Part shown: piece after piece, positions 7,381 to 18,300 of the stretch
Numbering within the stretch: position 1 is the stretch's first letter
Layout: every line of letters begins with the position of its first letter
NCBI RefSeq assembly: GCF_947503385.1
Contig: NZ_CANNDO010000001.1
Span: 992,001-1,056,000 of the forward strand
DNA length: 64,000 nt
Direction of reading: 5' to 3'
From: an uncultured Tateyamaria sp.
GTDB taxonomy: Bacteria; Pseudomonadota; Alphaproteobacteria; Rhodobacterales; Rhodobacteraceae
The notes under the pieces: model-generated
The model's database searches: none
What the model was told of the DNA's origin: nothing
Seen by the model: only the letters and a program-made list of their open reading frames with translations
Translations under genes and position numbers: made by a program

Positions 7381-9585
7381 TTACCGCTTCCTTCGCTTCA
7401 CATTCCCACCCCGTTGCCCAGCCCTACCAGCCGTTGACCGACCCGATGCCTTTTGCGCGTCGTCCACGGCCTTTTCCACCGCGTATTGCCGCGCCAAGGG
7501 GTCGTCGGCCACGACCAGATCGACCGTTTCCAGCCGTTTCACCTCATCCCGCAAGCGCGCGGCCTCTTCGAACTCCAAGTTCTCGGCGGCCTTGCGCATG
7601 TCAGCGCGCAATCCGTCCAGCACCGCTTGCAGGTTGCCGCCCGCAAGCGTTTTGTCGACCTTGGCGGTGACGCGGTTCATGTCGACGTCGCCTTTGTAGA
7701 GGCCGGCCAACACATCCTCGACGTTCTTTTTCACCGTCTCGGGGGTGATCCCGTGTTCTTCGTTATAGGCCATCTGCTTGGCGCGGCGGCGGTTGGTTTC
7801 AGCCAGCGCGCGTTCCATCGAGCCGGTGATCTTGTCGGCATACATGATCACGCGGCCGTCGGCGTTGCGCGCAGCACGTCCGATGGTCTGGACAAGCGAG
7901 GTCTCAGACCGCAGGAACCCTTCCTTGTCGGCATCAAGGATCGCGACCAGCCCGCATTCGGGGATGTCGAGCCCCTCGCGCAGCAGGTTGATGCCGATCA
8001 GCACGTCGAAGGCGCCCAAGCGCAGGTCGCGCAGGATTTCGATCCGTTCCAGCGTGTCGATGTCCGAATGCATGTAGCGCACGCGGATGCCCTGTTCGTG
8101 CATGTATTCGGTCAAATCCTCGGCCATGCGCTTGGTCAGCGTGGTGCAGAGCGTGCGCATCCCGGCGGCGGCGACGCGGCGCACCTCGTCGAGCAGGTCG
8201 TCCACCTGCATCTCGACGGGGCGGATTTCAACCTCCGGGTCCAGAAGGCCGGTGGGGCGGATCACCTGTTCGGTAAAGACACCGCCTGTCTGCTCGATCT
8301 CCCACGCCGCCGGGGTGGCAGAGACGAAGACGGATTGCGGGCGCATGGCGTCCCATTCCTCGAATTTGAGGGGGCGGTTGTCCATGCAGGAGGGCAGTCG
8401 GAAGCCGTGTTCGGCCAGTGTGAACTTGCGCCGGTAGTCGCCCTTGTACATGCCACCGATCTGGGGGACGGAGACGTGGGATTCATCGGCAAATACGATG
8501 GCGTTGTCGGGGATGAATTCGAACAGGGTGGGGGGTGGTTCGCCCGGCGCGCGACCTGTGAGATAGCGCGAGTAGTTTTCGATGCCGTTGCAGACGCCGG
8601 TGGCCTCGAGCATTTCGAGGTCGAAATTGGTGCGCTGTTCGAGCCGCTGCGCTTCGAGCAGTTTGCCCTCGCTCACCAGTTGGTCGAGACGGATTTTCAG
8701 CTCTTTCTTGATGCCGATGATGGCTTGGTTCATCGTTGGTTTCGGCGTCACGTAGTGCGAGTTGGCGTAGACGCGGATATGTTCCATCGTGTCCGCTTTT
8801 TCCCCGGTGAGGGGATCGAACTCTGTGATGCTTTCCAGTTCTTCACCAAAGAATGACAGTTTCCACGCCCGGTCTTCGAGGTGGGCGGGGAAGATTTCGA
8901 GGCTGTCGCCGCGCACGCGGAATGACCCACGCTGGAACGCCTGATCGTTGCGGCGGTATTGCTGCGCCACGAGGTCGGCCATGATCTGCCGCTGGTCATA
9001 TTCTTTGCCCACGCGCAAATCCTGCGTCATGGCGCCGTATGTCTCGACCGAGCCGATGCCATAAATGCAGGAGACAGAGGCCACGATGATCACATCGTCA
9101 CGCTCTAACAGCGCCCGCGTGGCGGAGTGGCGCATTCGGTCGATCTGTTCGTTGATCTGGCTTTCTTTCTCGATATAGGTATCGGACCGCGCGACGTAGG
9201 CTTCGGGCTGGTAGTAGTCGTAGTAGCTGACGAAGTATTCGACGGCGTTGTCGGGGAAGAACCCTTTGAATTCGCCGTATAATTGCGCAGCAAGCGTTTT
9301 GTTCGGGGCGAGGATGATCGCGGGTCTCTGCGTCTCTTCGATCACCTTGGCCATGGTGTATGTCTTGCCCGTGCCGGTCGCCCCCAAGAGCACCTGATCG
9401 CGGTCACCCGCATTGACCCCCGCGCTCAGCTCTGCGATGGCCGTGGGCTGGTCGCCTGCGGGTTTGAATTCCGTCTGCATGGTGAGACGCTTGCCGCCTT
9501 CGAGCTTGAGGCGGGTGCGGACATCCTCGGCCGGGTTGGCAAGGAAGGTCTCGGGGTCGGAGGAATCGGTGTGTGCATAGGCCAT
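7381..9585 (-). CDS. uvrB: Excinuclease ABC subunit B
   Basis: The protein is 734 residues, slightly longer than E. coli UvrB (673) because of an N-terminal extension ([21 protein letters not shown]) and a basic tail. UvrB is the damage-verification helicase of nucleotide excision repair, working with UvrA and UvrC in the cytoplasm. Visible motifs are Walker A GATGTGKT, the beta-hairpin region [16 protein letters not shown], the DEAD-like box FADESH, helicase motifs SATPA and IGRAARN, and a C-terminal UVR motif ([20 protein letters not shown]) that binds UvrC. The HEPN-like gene follows 3 bp later. No LexA box was looked for exhaustively upstream. Confidence 0.98.
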   Translation of the reverse strand: MAYAHTDSSDPETFLANPAEDVRTRLKLEGGKRLTMQTEFKPAGDQPTAIAELSAGVNAGDRDQVLLGATGTGKTYTMAKVIEETQRPAIILAPNKTLAAQLYGEFKGFFPDNAVEYFVSYYDYYQPEAYVARSDTYIEKESQINEQIDRMRHSATRALLERDDVIIVASVSCIYGIGSVETYGAMTQDLRVGKEYDQRQIMADLVAQQYRRNDQAFQRGSFRVRGDSLEIFPAHLEDRAWKLSFFGEELESITEFDPLTGEKADTMEHIRVYANSHYVTPKPTMNQAIIGIKKELKIRLDQLVSEGKLLEAQRLEQRTNFDLEMLEATGVCNGIENYSRYLTGRAPGEPPPTLFEFIPDNAIVFADESHVSVPQIGGMYKGDYRRKFTLAEHGFRLPSCMDNRPLKFEEWDAMRPQSVFVSATPAAWEIEQTGGVFTEQVIRPTGLLDPEVEIRPVEMQVDDLLDEVRRVAAAGMRTLCTTLTKRMAEDLTEYMHEQGIRVRYMHSDIDTLERIEILRDLRLGAFDVLIGINLLREGLDIPECGLVAILDADKEGFLRSETSLVQTIGRAARNADGRVIMYADKITGSMERALAETNRRRAKQMAYNEEHGITPETVKKNVEDVLAGLYKGDVDMNRVTAKVDKTLAGGNLQAVLDGLRADMRKAAENLEFEEAARLRDEVKRLETVDLVVADDPLARQYAVEKAVDDAQKASGRSTAGRAGQRGGNVKRRKR

Positions 9586-9630
9586 GCGCCTAATGTGGCG
9601 CAGTGACCCGAACGCGCAAGGGCGCTGTTG

Positions 9631-10785
9631 TCAGATTCTGGCAGGAGCAAAGAGAGGCATGGGCGCGTCCAGCCCCTTGAGCGGTTCAGTGCTGACGTGG
9701 ACCATGTCCTGACCCACCGCCTGCGCCACCGTGTCGGACACCAAGATGGGCGCGCCCAGCCTGCCGCAGAACGCCTCGACCCGCGCGGCGATGTTCACCG
9801 ACTGGCCCAGCACGGTGAAATCGATCCGTTCGCGGGCACCGACATTGCCATACAGCAGCGCACCGTAATGGATGCCGGTGCCAAAGGGCACGGGCAATTC
9901 GGCCAGCGCCGCGATGCCAAGGCCCGCCTGTGCCGCGCTGAGCGCGGCGCGGCAGGCCTGCACCTTGCCCGCCTCGGTCCCGTCAGCGGGAAACATCGCC
10001 AGAATACCGTCGCCCATAAACTTGAGGATCTCGCCGTCGCTGCCGTCTATGGCGTCTGACATCACCTCGAAATAACGGTTGGCGATATTCAGCACGCGGT
10101 CCGGCGGTTCAGAGGCATTGAGCGCGGTCCAACCCCGGATGTCGGAAAACAGGATCGCGGCTTGGGTCGTTTCGATGTCGCCGCGGGTGATCTGCCCGTC
10201 CAGCACCCGGCGGCCCGTGCGCGGGCCGAGGTAACTGGTGGCAATGGCTGTGGCGAGGTGGTCGTGGCGGCGCGCCTCGACCACGGGGGCCAGCACGTCC
10301 GACAGGGTGTCGAGCAGCGCGATGTCCGCATCGCTGAAGCCGGGCCCGTCAGCGACAAAGATGACCATGCCGAACGATCCGGTGGCAAAGGGCATGGGCC
10401 TGCCGTACCAGTCGGAGGCACCGCGATCTCGCAATTCGTGCAGGACAAGGTGATCATCCGGCCCCAGACTGTCGTCAAGACGGCGGCGATAGGGCGCTTG
10501 GCTGGTGGCGATGATCTCCATCGGGCTGCCGACATAGGTGGTGCGGGTTTCCATGCCGTGCCCGGTGCGCAACTGGTCCTGATTGGTGTCATCGGTCCCG
10601 TCGGGGTCCCAGATATAGCTGACCGCGGCAATCAGGGGGTGGGTGGTGCGCATCCCCATGCGCAGGCGCATCAGCGGCACACCTGCATCCCGCAGACGTG
10701 GACCCAGACCATCGGTCAGGGCCTTCAGGCCCTGCATCCGCCCGTCGGTCAGGACCCATTCAATGAGAGGGACGGCATCATGCAT
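9631..10785 (-). CDS. Class III adenylate/guanylate cyclase with N-terminal sensory domain
   Basis: The protein is 384 residues, cytoplasmic. The N-terminal part to about residue 185 resembles a GAF-type sensor (GSFGMVIFVADGPGFSDADI). The C-terminal half is a class III cyclase catalytic domain: AAILFSDIRGWTAL supplies the first metal Asp, EILKFMGDGILAMF gives the base-selecting Lys and second metal Asp, and GQSVNIAARVEAF carries the transition-state Asn and Arg. All key residues are present, so it is expected to be active. The product is most likely cAMP given the Lys/Asp pair, though this is inference. It lies 45 bp upstream of uvrB on the same strand but has no obvious functional link to it. 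Confidence 0.9.
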   Translation of the reverse strand: MHDAVPLIEWVLTDGRMQGLKALTDGLGPRLRDAGVPLMRLRMGMRTTHPLIAAVSYIWDPDGTDDTNQDQLRTGHGMETRTTYVGSPMEIIATSQAPYRRRLDDSLGPDDHLVLHELRDRGASDWYGRPMPFATGSFGMVIFVADGPGFSDADIALLDTLSDVLAPVVEARRHDHLATAIATSYLGPRTGRRVLDGQITRGDIETTQAAILFSDIRGWTALNASEPPDRVLNIANRYFEVMSDAIDGSDGEILKFMGDGILAMFPADGTEAGKVQACRAALSAAQAGLGIAALAELPVPFGTGIHYGALLYGNVGARERIDFTVLGQSVNIAARVEAFCGRLGAPILVSDTVAQAVGQDMVHVSTEPLKGLDAPMPLFAPARI

Positions 10786-10883
10786 CAGTCTGATATGGCC
10801 TCTTTACGATCTGAGACAATTCGCATCTTGCGGGGACAGGGCGAATTTCCGATATACAGGATTAGAACGTCAGGAGCCATTCA

Positions 10884-11195
10884 ATGCGCGCACGCATCTA
10901 CCAGCCGGCCAAGACGGCCATGTCCTCGGGCACGGCCAAGACCAAGCATTGGGTGCTGGAATTCGCGCCTGCTTCCGCACGGTCGGTGGACCCGCTGATG
11001 GGGTGGACGTCGTCGTCGGACACGCAGGCGCAGGTGCGCATGAGCTTTGACAGCAAAGCGGCGGCACTGGACTATGCCAAAGAGCATGGGATCGACGCGC
11101 TGGTGCAAGAGCCGAACAAGCGCAAGGCCAACATCCGCCCCGGCGGATACGGCGACAACTTTGCCACGAACCGGCGTGGGGTATGGACGCACTAA
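10884..11195 (+). CDS. NADH dehydrogenase accessory subunit, NDUFS4-like (ETC complex I subunit)
   Basis: The protein is 103 residues. It matches the alphaproteobacterial version of the 18-kDa complex I subunit: [20 protein letters not shown] at the start, WVLEFAP, the conserved [20 protein letters not shown] and [11 protein letters not shown], and a C-terminal [19 protein letters not shown]. In mitochondria NDUFS4 helps assemble and stabilise the NADH-binding arm; bacterial homologues are restricted largely to Alphaproteobacteria. The gene overlaps the next one by 13 bp and stands apart from the nuo operon, as is usual for this subunit. Confidence 0.93.
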   Translation: MRARIYQPAKTAMSSGTAKTKHWVLEFAPASARSVDPLMGWTSSSDTQAQVRMSFDSKAAALDYAKEHGIDALVQEPNKRKANIRPGGYGDNFATNRRGVWTH

Positions 11196-11647
11196 CCGTC
11201 ACCCGCGATACGCCCCGCACCCCGGACGTGGCCGCGTTGCTGACGCGCCACTTCGACTTGATGCGGTCGACTTCTCCCGAAGAAAGCTGTCATGTCATGG
11301 CGCCCGACACCCTGTCGGACTGCGGTGTAACGCTGTTTGCGGCGCGCGAAGGGGACAAGGTGCTGGGCGTGGGGGCGCTGGCCGTGATTGGTCCCGATCA
11401 TGGCGAGCTAAAGTCGATGCACACCGCCGCAGAGGCGCGCGGCAAAGGGGTGGCGCGTGCAATACTGGCCGCGCTGTTTGACGCGGCGCGGGCGCAGGGG
11501 CTAACGCGGTTGAGCCTTGAGACAGGTTCAGCACAGGCGTTTGCGGCCGCGCGCGCCCTGTACGAAGCGCATGGGTTTCAGGACTGTCCCCCGTTCGGGG
11601 ATTATGTGCTGGACCCGCTCAGCGTTTTTATGACCCGTCGCCTCTGA
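11183..11647 (+). CDS. GNAT family N-acetyltransferase
   Basis: The protein is 154 residues. The acetyl-CoA binding motif A is clear ([20 protein letters not shown], the R/Q-x-x-G-x-G/A type), preceded by [11 protein letters not shown] and followed by [20 protein letters not shown] and [15 protein letters not shown]. The pattern resembles YsnE/ElaA-like acetyltransferases acting on small amines. The start codon lies inside the end of the complex I gene (13-bp overlap), so expression is probably coupled. The substrate is not known. Confidence 0.9.
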   Translation: MDALTVTRDTPRTPDVAALLTRHFDLMRSTSPEESCHVMAPDTLSDCGVTLFAAREGDKVLGVGALAVIGPDHGELKSMHTAAEARGKGVARAILAALFDAARAQGLTRLSLETGSAQAFAAARALYEAHGFQDCPPFGDYVLDPLSVFMTRRL

Positions 11648-11689
11648 ACGCTTGCCCTGTCGGCGGCACTGCGGCATGACAAGGCCAGC

Positions 11690-11766
11690 GGTCCCTTAGC
11701 TCAACTGGATAGAGCAGCTGACTTCTAATCAGCAGGTTGAGGGTTCGAGTCCTTCAGGGATCGCCA
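11690..11766 (+). tRNA. tRNA-Arg (anticodon TCT)
   Basis: A 77-nt cloverleaf with encoded CCA. The acceptor stem pairs GGTCCCT with AGGGATC (one G-T pair). The D arm contains AGCTCAACTGGATAGAGC. The anticodon arm is GCTGA-CTTCTAA-TCAGC, giving anticodon TCT for AGA codons. The T arm has GGTTCGAGTCC. No integrase or duplicated 3' end was seen nearby, so it does not appear to be an active attachment site here. Confidence 0.95.
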
Positions 11767-12348
11767 CATTTGACCCGACATGCGTGGCCTGCGGTTTTTT
11801 CGCGAGGCGATCGAGCCTGTGTTGTGAGGCGGTGCCGGGCTGAGAGGGCTTTGGTTTGCGACGGCACCCGGACCACCGTTGCACCTGCCCACCCGGACAA
11901 GCGTTCACGCATCGACATGCAGACCACAGGCCAGCCCGCGCTGCGGGACTTTTACACTCTGCGAGTTTGCATTGTTTGCCTCGTGTCCAGCAGTCTGCGC
12001 ATGGATCGCGCGCGCAATGGTAGCACGGCCTGTTTGCGCCTGTTCGAGAGGATCAGACAGGCGGGGCAGGCGCGTGTTGAGGCGGTATCATGGGGCGATT
12101 TGCGTGACGTTTGCGGGCGGGCATTCGGTGTCGTATGTTGCTGTTATCGAAAGCAAATTCGTGCATTATCCCGCAGAGCGTGTGCCCTCTTCGTAACAGA
12201 TGACAACAAAACAGCCGTTTTCCCCATGATTGTGTAAAAAAGTTAATGCACATGACAGGCGGATTGGCACGAATGCATGTCATGCTCAGCCGGCCCACGC
12301 GCCGGAGCACGAATAAAAAACGGCAAAAGCCGTGCGTGAGGGATGAAG
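11767..12348. promoter_or_regulatory. Long leader region of the giant surface-protein gene
   Basis: About 580 bp without a convincing gene. The last 140 bp are more AT-rich and hold several symmetric elements: AAAAC-AGCC-GTTTT (12208-12221), the spaced inverted repeat CATGACA / TGTCATG (12251-12257 and 12278-12284) and a hairpin ACGGC-AAAA-GCCGT (12320-12333) just before the ribosome binding site. These could be regulator or RNA-structure sites; none was assigned to a known factor. Confidence 0.4.
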
Positions 12349-15300
12349 ATGTCAAAGCTCAAAGCTGCCGCGGGTGCGGTCATTGCTGCTGTTGTTTCGC
12401 TGGTGTCCGCCACACCCCCGTCCCACGCCACGACATTCACCACCAACGTGCCCAACACGAACATCACGCTGCCAAGCGCTTATCCCGAGGCTGGCGGTGT
12501 CGTCATCGTCATGGAGGGCGTGAACGGCCAGATCTACTACCAGTTCAGCGATCCGAACGGGGCGTTCCGTGGGCGCAATTCGAACGGACGGCCAACGCGG
12601 TTTCGGGGCAATCCGTTCACGATCAACGATCCCATCCCGCTGGATTGCGGCATTCGGTCGTGCACGGACTATTTCGGCGGCGCGATTGCGCGGGTCTATG
12701 TTCGCTTTTCCGCCTATGACGGCGACACGCAGCCCGGCGGCTTTGACGAAAACGACATCAGCCTGATCCTCAACGGGGTGAATGTGGGCAACTGGTCGGG
12801 GCTGACAACCGAACGCACCAACAATGCAGGCACCAGCAGTCAGGGGTTCGGAACCGGGTTCGGCAACAACACGTTCAACACCGGCTGGTTTGCATCCAGC
12901 AATCCGACCCTGCTCAACAGTTTGCTGACGACAGGACGCACGACCACGCAGGTTCTGGATGATGACCCCGATGACAACTATTGGGACTTTCGTCGGGGCA
13001 ATAGCCTGAGCAATGAGGCGTTGCGCACAATTGCGCCCGGTTACGAATTCGAAAAGACGACCACCGCAACGGATTACACCGACGTGGGCGACGTGATCAG
13101 CTACACTTACACGGTCACGAATATCGGATCGGTGAATATCAACAATCTCACCGTGTTCGATGACAAGGTCGACGCGCAAGGCGGCACCGTCAGCTGTGAC
13201 ACCACGACGATCAACGAAACCACCGGCGGCGGCTCGGCCGAGGTGGCGACCTGTACAGCCACCTATACCGTGACCCAAGCGGATATCGACAATGGCAGCC
13301 TAAAGAACGTGGCCCGCGCCAATGGCGATCCGGAGTTCGGTCAGTTGGGCGCGGTCGAGGACACTGTGACATTGCCCGGACCCACGGCGGCCCCCGACAT
13401 GACCGTGACCAAGCTGGCCGGTCAGACGACGTTTTCGACCGTCGGTGAGGTGATCAGCTATGATTACACGGTCGAAAACACGGGCAACACCACGCTGACC
13501 GACCTGTCCGTCAGCGACGATCGCATCCCGACGCTCAGCTGTGCGCAGGCGACACTGCTGCCCGACGAGACGCTGACCTGCGCGGCCAGCTATACGGTTA
13601 CACAAGCTGATCTGGACGCTTTTGCGGTCAGCGGAACGCCACTGACCAACACCGCAACGGCGGTGGGGCAGGACCGGGGCGGTGCGACCCTGACGCGCAC
13701 GGTGACCGAAACCGTGGACGGCCCTGCGGCGGCACCGGTGATCGACGTGACCAAAACGGCGCTGCAACAGAATTTCGATGCGCGCGATGACGTGCTGCAG
13801 TTCCGGATCGAGGTGACCAACCTCGGGAATGTGACATGGCCCGGCCCGCCCAGCATCACCGATGATTTGATCACCAACGCAGGGGGCACGGTCAGCTGCC
13901 CGCCGGGGGCCATCCCGCCCAACGGCGCGGTGATCTGTTCGGCGGATTACACGGTGATACAGGATGACGTAAACGCGGGCCAAGTCTTTAACGAGGCGAC
14001 GGCAAGCATCACCGTCGGCGGCACAACTGTCAGCGCCACGGGCAATGTGACCGTTCCGTCGGTGCAAACAACCGGCCTCACAATGGTCAAACAGCTGAAC
14101 TCCGGCAGCGCCACCAGCTTTGACGCGCCGAACGTCACGCTGATCTACGACTACGTGCTGACCAACACCGGCAACGTCACCCTGACCACGCCGCGCGTGA
14201 CCGATGAAAAGGTGAGTGTGACCTGCGCGGCCACCGAAATCCTGCCGGGCACGTCGGTCACCTGTACGTCCGACAATTACCTGACGACCCAAGGCGACGT
14301 GGACACAGGCGGCGTCACCAATATCGCCACCGCTGCGGGTGATGATCCGAACGCGACCGAGGTCACCAGCGACCAGCAACAATTGACGGTCGACGCGGAC
14401 CAAATGCCTGAACTGACCCTCGACAAGCAGGCACCGGTGGTGGCACCGGTTGATTTCTTCGAAGGGCAGACGGTCACCTATACCTACGAGGTGCGCAACA
14501 CCGGCAACACCACCTTTACCGGGCCGCTGACGGTCAGCGATGACCGGATCACAGGGCCGATTGACTGTGGATCGGCGGATTTGGCCGTGAATGACATGCG
14601 GACCTGTCAGGCGATCTATACGGTGACCGTGGCGGACGAAGATCTGGGCTTTGTCACCAACACGGCGACCGCCACGGACGGTACCACCACATCCAACGCC
14701 GACACGGAAACCGTACCGCAGAACGGCACGGACGCGATTGAACTGACCAAGGTGGCCGATCTGGCGTCTGTGTCCAGCCTGTCGGACGTGATTACTTACA
14801 CCTTCACCGTCACCAATGTGGGCGACCGGTCCATCGGCACGCCGCGCACGATCACGATCAACGACCCGCGCATCGGCCCTGTTGCCTGTACGCAGACCCA
14901 GCGTATTTTCCCGGTGGGGCAGGGCACGCCGAATTCGATCACCTGCACCGGCTCCACCAACCCGACGCAGGACGAGCTTGATGCGGGCGAGGTGGTGAAC
15001 ACCGCCACAGCGCAGTTTACACGGACCAATGGCGGCAATCCGTTCACGGTTGTGTCTCCGTCGGCGCAGTCGACAGTGCCAGTGGCAATCACCCCGGCCT
15101 TTACGCTCGACAAGGTCGGTCCGGCGCAGTTCAGCAGCGTGGGCGAGCAGATCACCTATGAGTTCCGCGTCACCAACAGCACCGAGCAGACCATCGCCAC
15201 CGCAACCGTGACCGACCCGCTGATCCCGGGTCTGTCCTGTGATTTGACGGATATCGGGCCTCGCGCCACCCAGCAGTGCATCGGCACCTACACCGTCACG

Positions 15301-18300
15301 CAAGCGGATGTGGATGCAGAAACCATAACGAACACCGCCACAGTCAATGGCATGTCGAGCACCGGCGAGACGTTGGACCCAGCCAGCGACACCGAAGTGA
15401 CGCCCATCGACCCGGCGGCGGCCACGCAGTCGGTGGACCTGTCGAAGACCGCGAATGTGAGTGCGTTCAACGCGGTGGGCGATCAAATCCGCTTTAGCTT
15501 TGCCGTCGCGAACACCGGCACGCAAACGCTGACCGACATCGTGGTCACGGACCCGCTTGTCTCGTTCAGCTGTTCGATCCCGGTGCTTGCGCCCAGCACA
15601 ACGGACAGCACATCCTGTCAGGCGGTCTACACCGTCACGCAGGCTGATCTGGACGCGGGGGCGGTCAACAACATCGCGACCGTTGCCGCGCCCGGCACGT
15701 CGGGGGACACCAGCACATCGTCGGTGCCTGCTGCCAGCCGGGATGCGTCCTTTACCATCGACAAACAGGCCGATGACGCGGTGAACGTGGTGGCTGGGCA
15801 GGTCGTGACCTACAGCTACAGGGTGACGAACACGGGCAACGTCACCCTGTCGAACGTCGCGTTGACCGACACACATGTGAGTGCTGCGGGCACGCAATCC
15901 CTCGCCATCTCGGGCGGGGGCGACACAGGCAGCATCGCGCCCGGCAACACCGTGACCCTGTCAGCCACGTACACCGTCACCCAAGACGACATTGATGCAG
16001 GTGCTGCACTGACCAATACGGTCAGCGGCACCGGCACGCCGCCCGCCGGGGTGACGCCGCCCACGGCGACCGGCAACGAAAGCGTGTCAGTCGCCGCTGC
16101 AAACCCGATCTTGCGGGTGGTGAAGACCGAGACTGACGGGCTCGGCACCTTTGGGGCTGCAACCAGCAGCAAAGCCTACACATTCGCCGTGTTCAACGAC
16201 GGCAATGTGACCATTGGCAATCTGGTGCTGACCGATGACCTGACCGGGTTCACCTGCGCGCTGGATGATCTGGCACCGGGCGCGTCCACGACCACCTGTA
16301 GCGGCGGTTTGGCCCTTGGCGACAGCTATACGGTGCAGCAATCGGATTTGGATGCGCGGTTTCTGACCAACGAGGTGCAGGTGACCGGTGACGCCCCCGG
16401 CGGCACTGCCGTCAGCGCCACTGACAGCGTGACACTGACAGGCCCGTCACAGGCCCCTGCCATCACCATGACCAAGACAGCGACAGCCGGGGCCGGGTTC
16501 GCGGCCGTGGGCGATACGCTCACCTATTCTTATGTCGTGACCAATGCAGGCAACGTGACGCTGACCGAGCCGGTTGCCATCTCTGACAACCGCATTTCGG
16601 TGACCTGTCCGGCCCTGCCGTTGGGCGGGCTGGCCCCCGGCGCCACGCTGACCTGCACGGCAACGGACACGGTGACACAGACCGATCTGAATGCGGGCAG
16701 CGTGACCAACACCGCCACTGCCAGCGTGACGCAGCCCGTGGTGCCCGACACCCCCGGCGGCCCGACCACGGTCACAGCGACGACACCGCCGCAGACCGAA
16801 GTTGTGACTGCCGCGCAGTCGCCCGGCCTGTCGATCTCCAAGGCATTGGCCAGCACGTCCGCCAGCAGCTTTACGGCAATCGGCGATCAGATCACCTATG
16901 AATACACTGTCACCAACAGCGGCAACGTCACGATCACCGACACGATCAACGTGAGCGACAACAAGATTGCGGGCGGCGTGGCGCAGTTCTGTTCAGACAC
17001 CGATCTGGCGCCCGGTGCCAGCCTGTCCTGCACCCTCGTCTGGACCGCCGATCAGGGCGCGATTGACGACGGAGAGGTGGTCAACACCGCCAGCCCGGTC
17101 TCAACCTTTGGGGGCGGGTCCGTGCCGGCCAGCAGCGACACGCTGACTGTTCCGGCGGTGCAGACGCCTGCGCTGACCATGCGCAAGGATTTTGTGACGA
17201 TCCGCAATGCAACTCCGCCGCCGGTGGTGGGGGATTTTGCCGCTGGCAACACGGTCGTCTACCGCTACACGGTGACCAATTCGGGCAACACAACGATCAC
17301 CACGCAGCCCGTGGTCAACGACAACCTGATCAGTGCCGCCGCCATCACAATCGACGCCCCGTTCCCCGCAGGCGGGATGGAACCGGGCGACACCGTCACC
17401 TATACCGGTGAATATGTCCTCACCCTTCAGGACATTCAGCTGGGCAGCGTCACGAACAATGCCACGGCCACATCCGGTGGGGTGACATCGAACCCCGAGG
17501 CGGAGACCGTACCGACAGGTGCCACCCCGGCCTTGAGCATCGTCAAGACCGCGTTGCAAAGCGCCTTCACGGCGGTGGGGGATACGATTGACTATGAATA
17601 TGTGGTGACCAACACCTCGCCCGGATCGCCTGCGCCGGCCTTTGCCAACCCGATTACGGTCACTGATGACCGCACAGCGGTGACATGCCCGGCGACGCCG
17701 GGTGGTCAGTTGCGGGTGGGCCAATCCATCACCTGCACCGCGTCCTACACGGTGACGCAGGATGACCTTGATGCCGTGGACGCAGGCCAGACGGGCGGGT
17801 TCGTCACCAACGTGGCCACCGCAAACACCCTGTTTGGCGGGCAAGCGGTGCAATCACCCGCCGCCACTGTGACGGTGTCCGCGGTCAACGACCCGGCCCT
17901 GGCGGTTGCGAAATCCGTGTCCGGCGGCCCCAACCCCGCCGGGGCAGGCGACGCCATCGTTTACGCGATCCTGACCACCAACAGCGGCGACACAACGGTG
18001 AACGGCGTTGAAGTCAGTGACCCGATGCTGGCCACGCTCCGTTGTTTTCAGGGGGCAAGCAATACCGGCGCCTCCGTGACCCTGCCCATCACCCTTGCAC
18101 CGGGTGCGCAGGTGCTGTGCGAAGGGGACTACACCATCACGCAGGATGACGTGGACGATCAGACCCTTGTCAACACGGCAACCGCGCAAGGGACAACGCC
18201 CGCAGGAGCACCTGTGACCGCCACCGGTTCGGTTCCCGCCCCGCTGGAAGATGACGCACCTGCCGTGACCGTGACCAAAGCGCTGAGCATCACAGAACCC

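Noticed and set aside
11690-11766. tRNA-Arg as an integration site
   Set aside because: No integrase, no direct repeat of the tRNA 3' end and no mobile genes were seen downstream.
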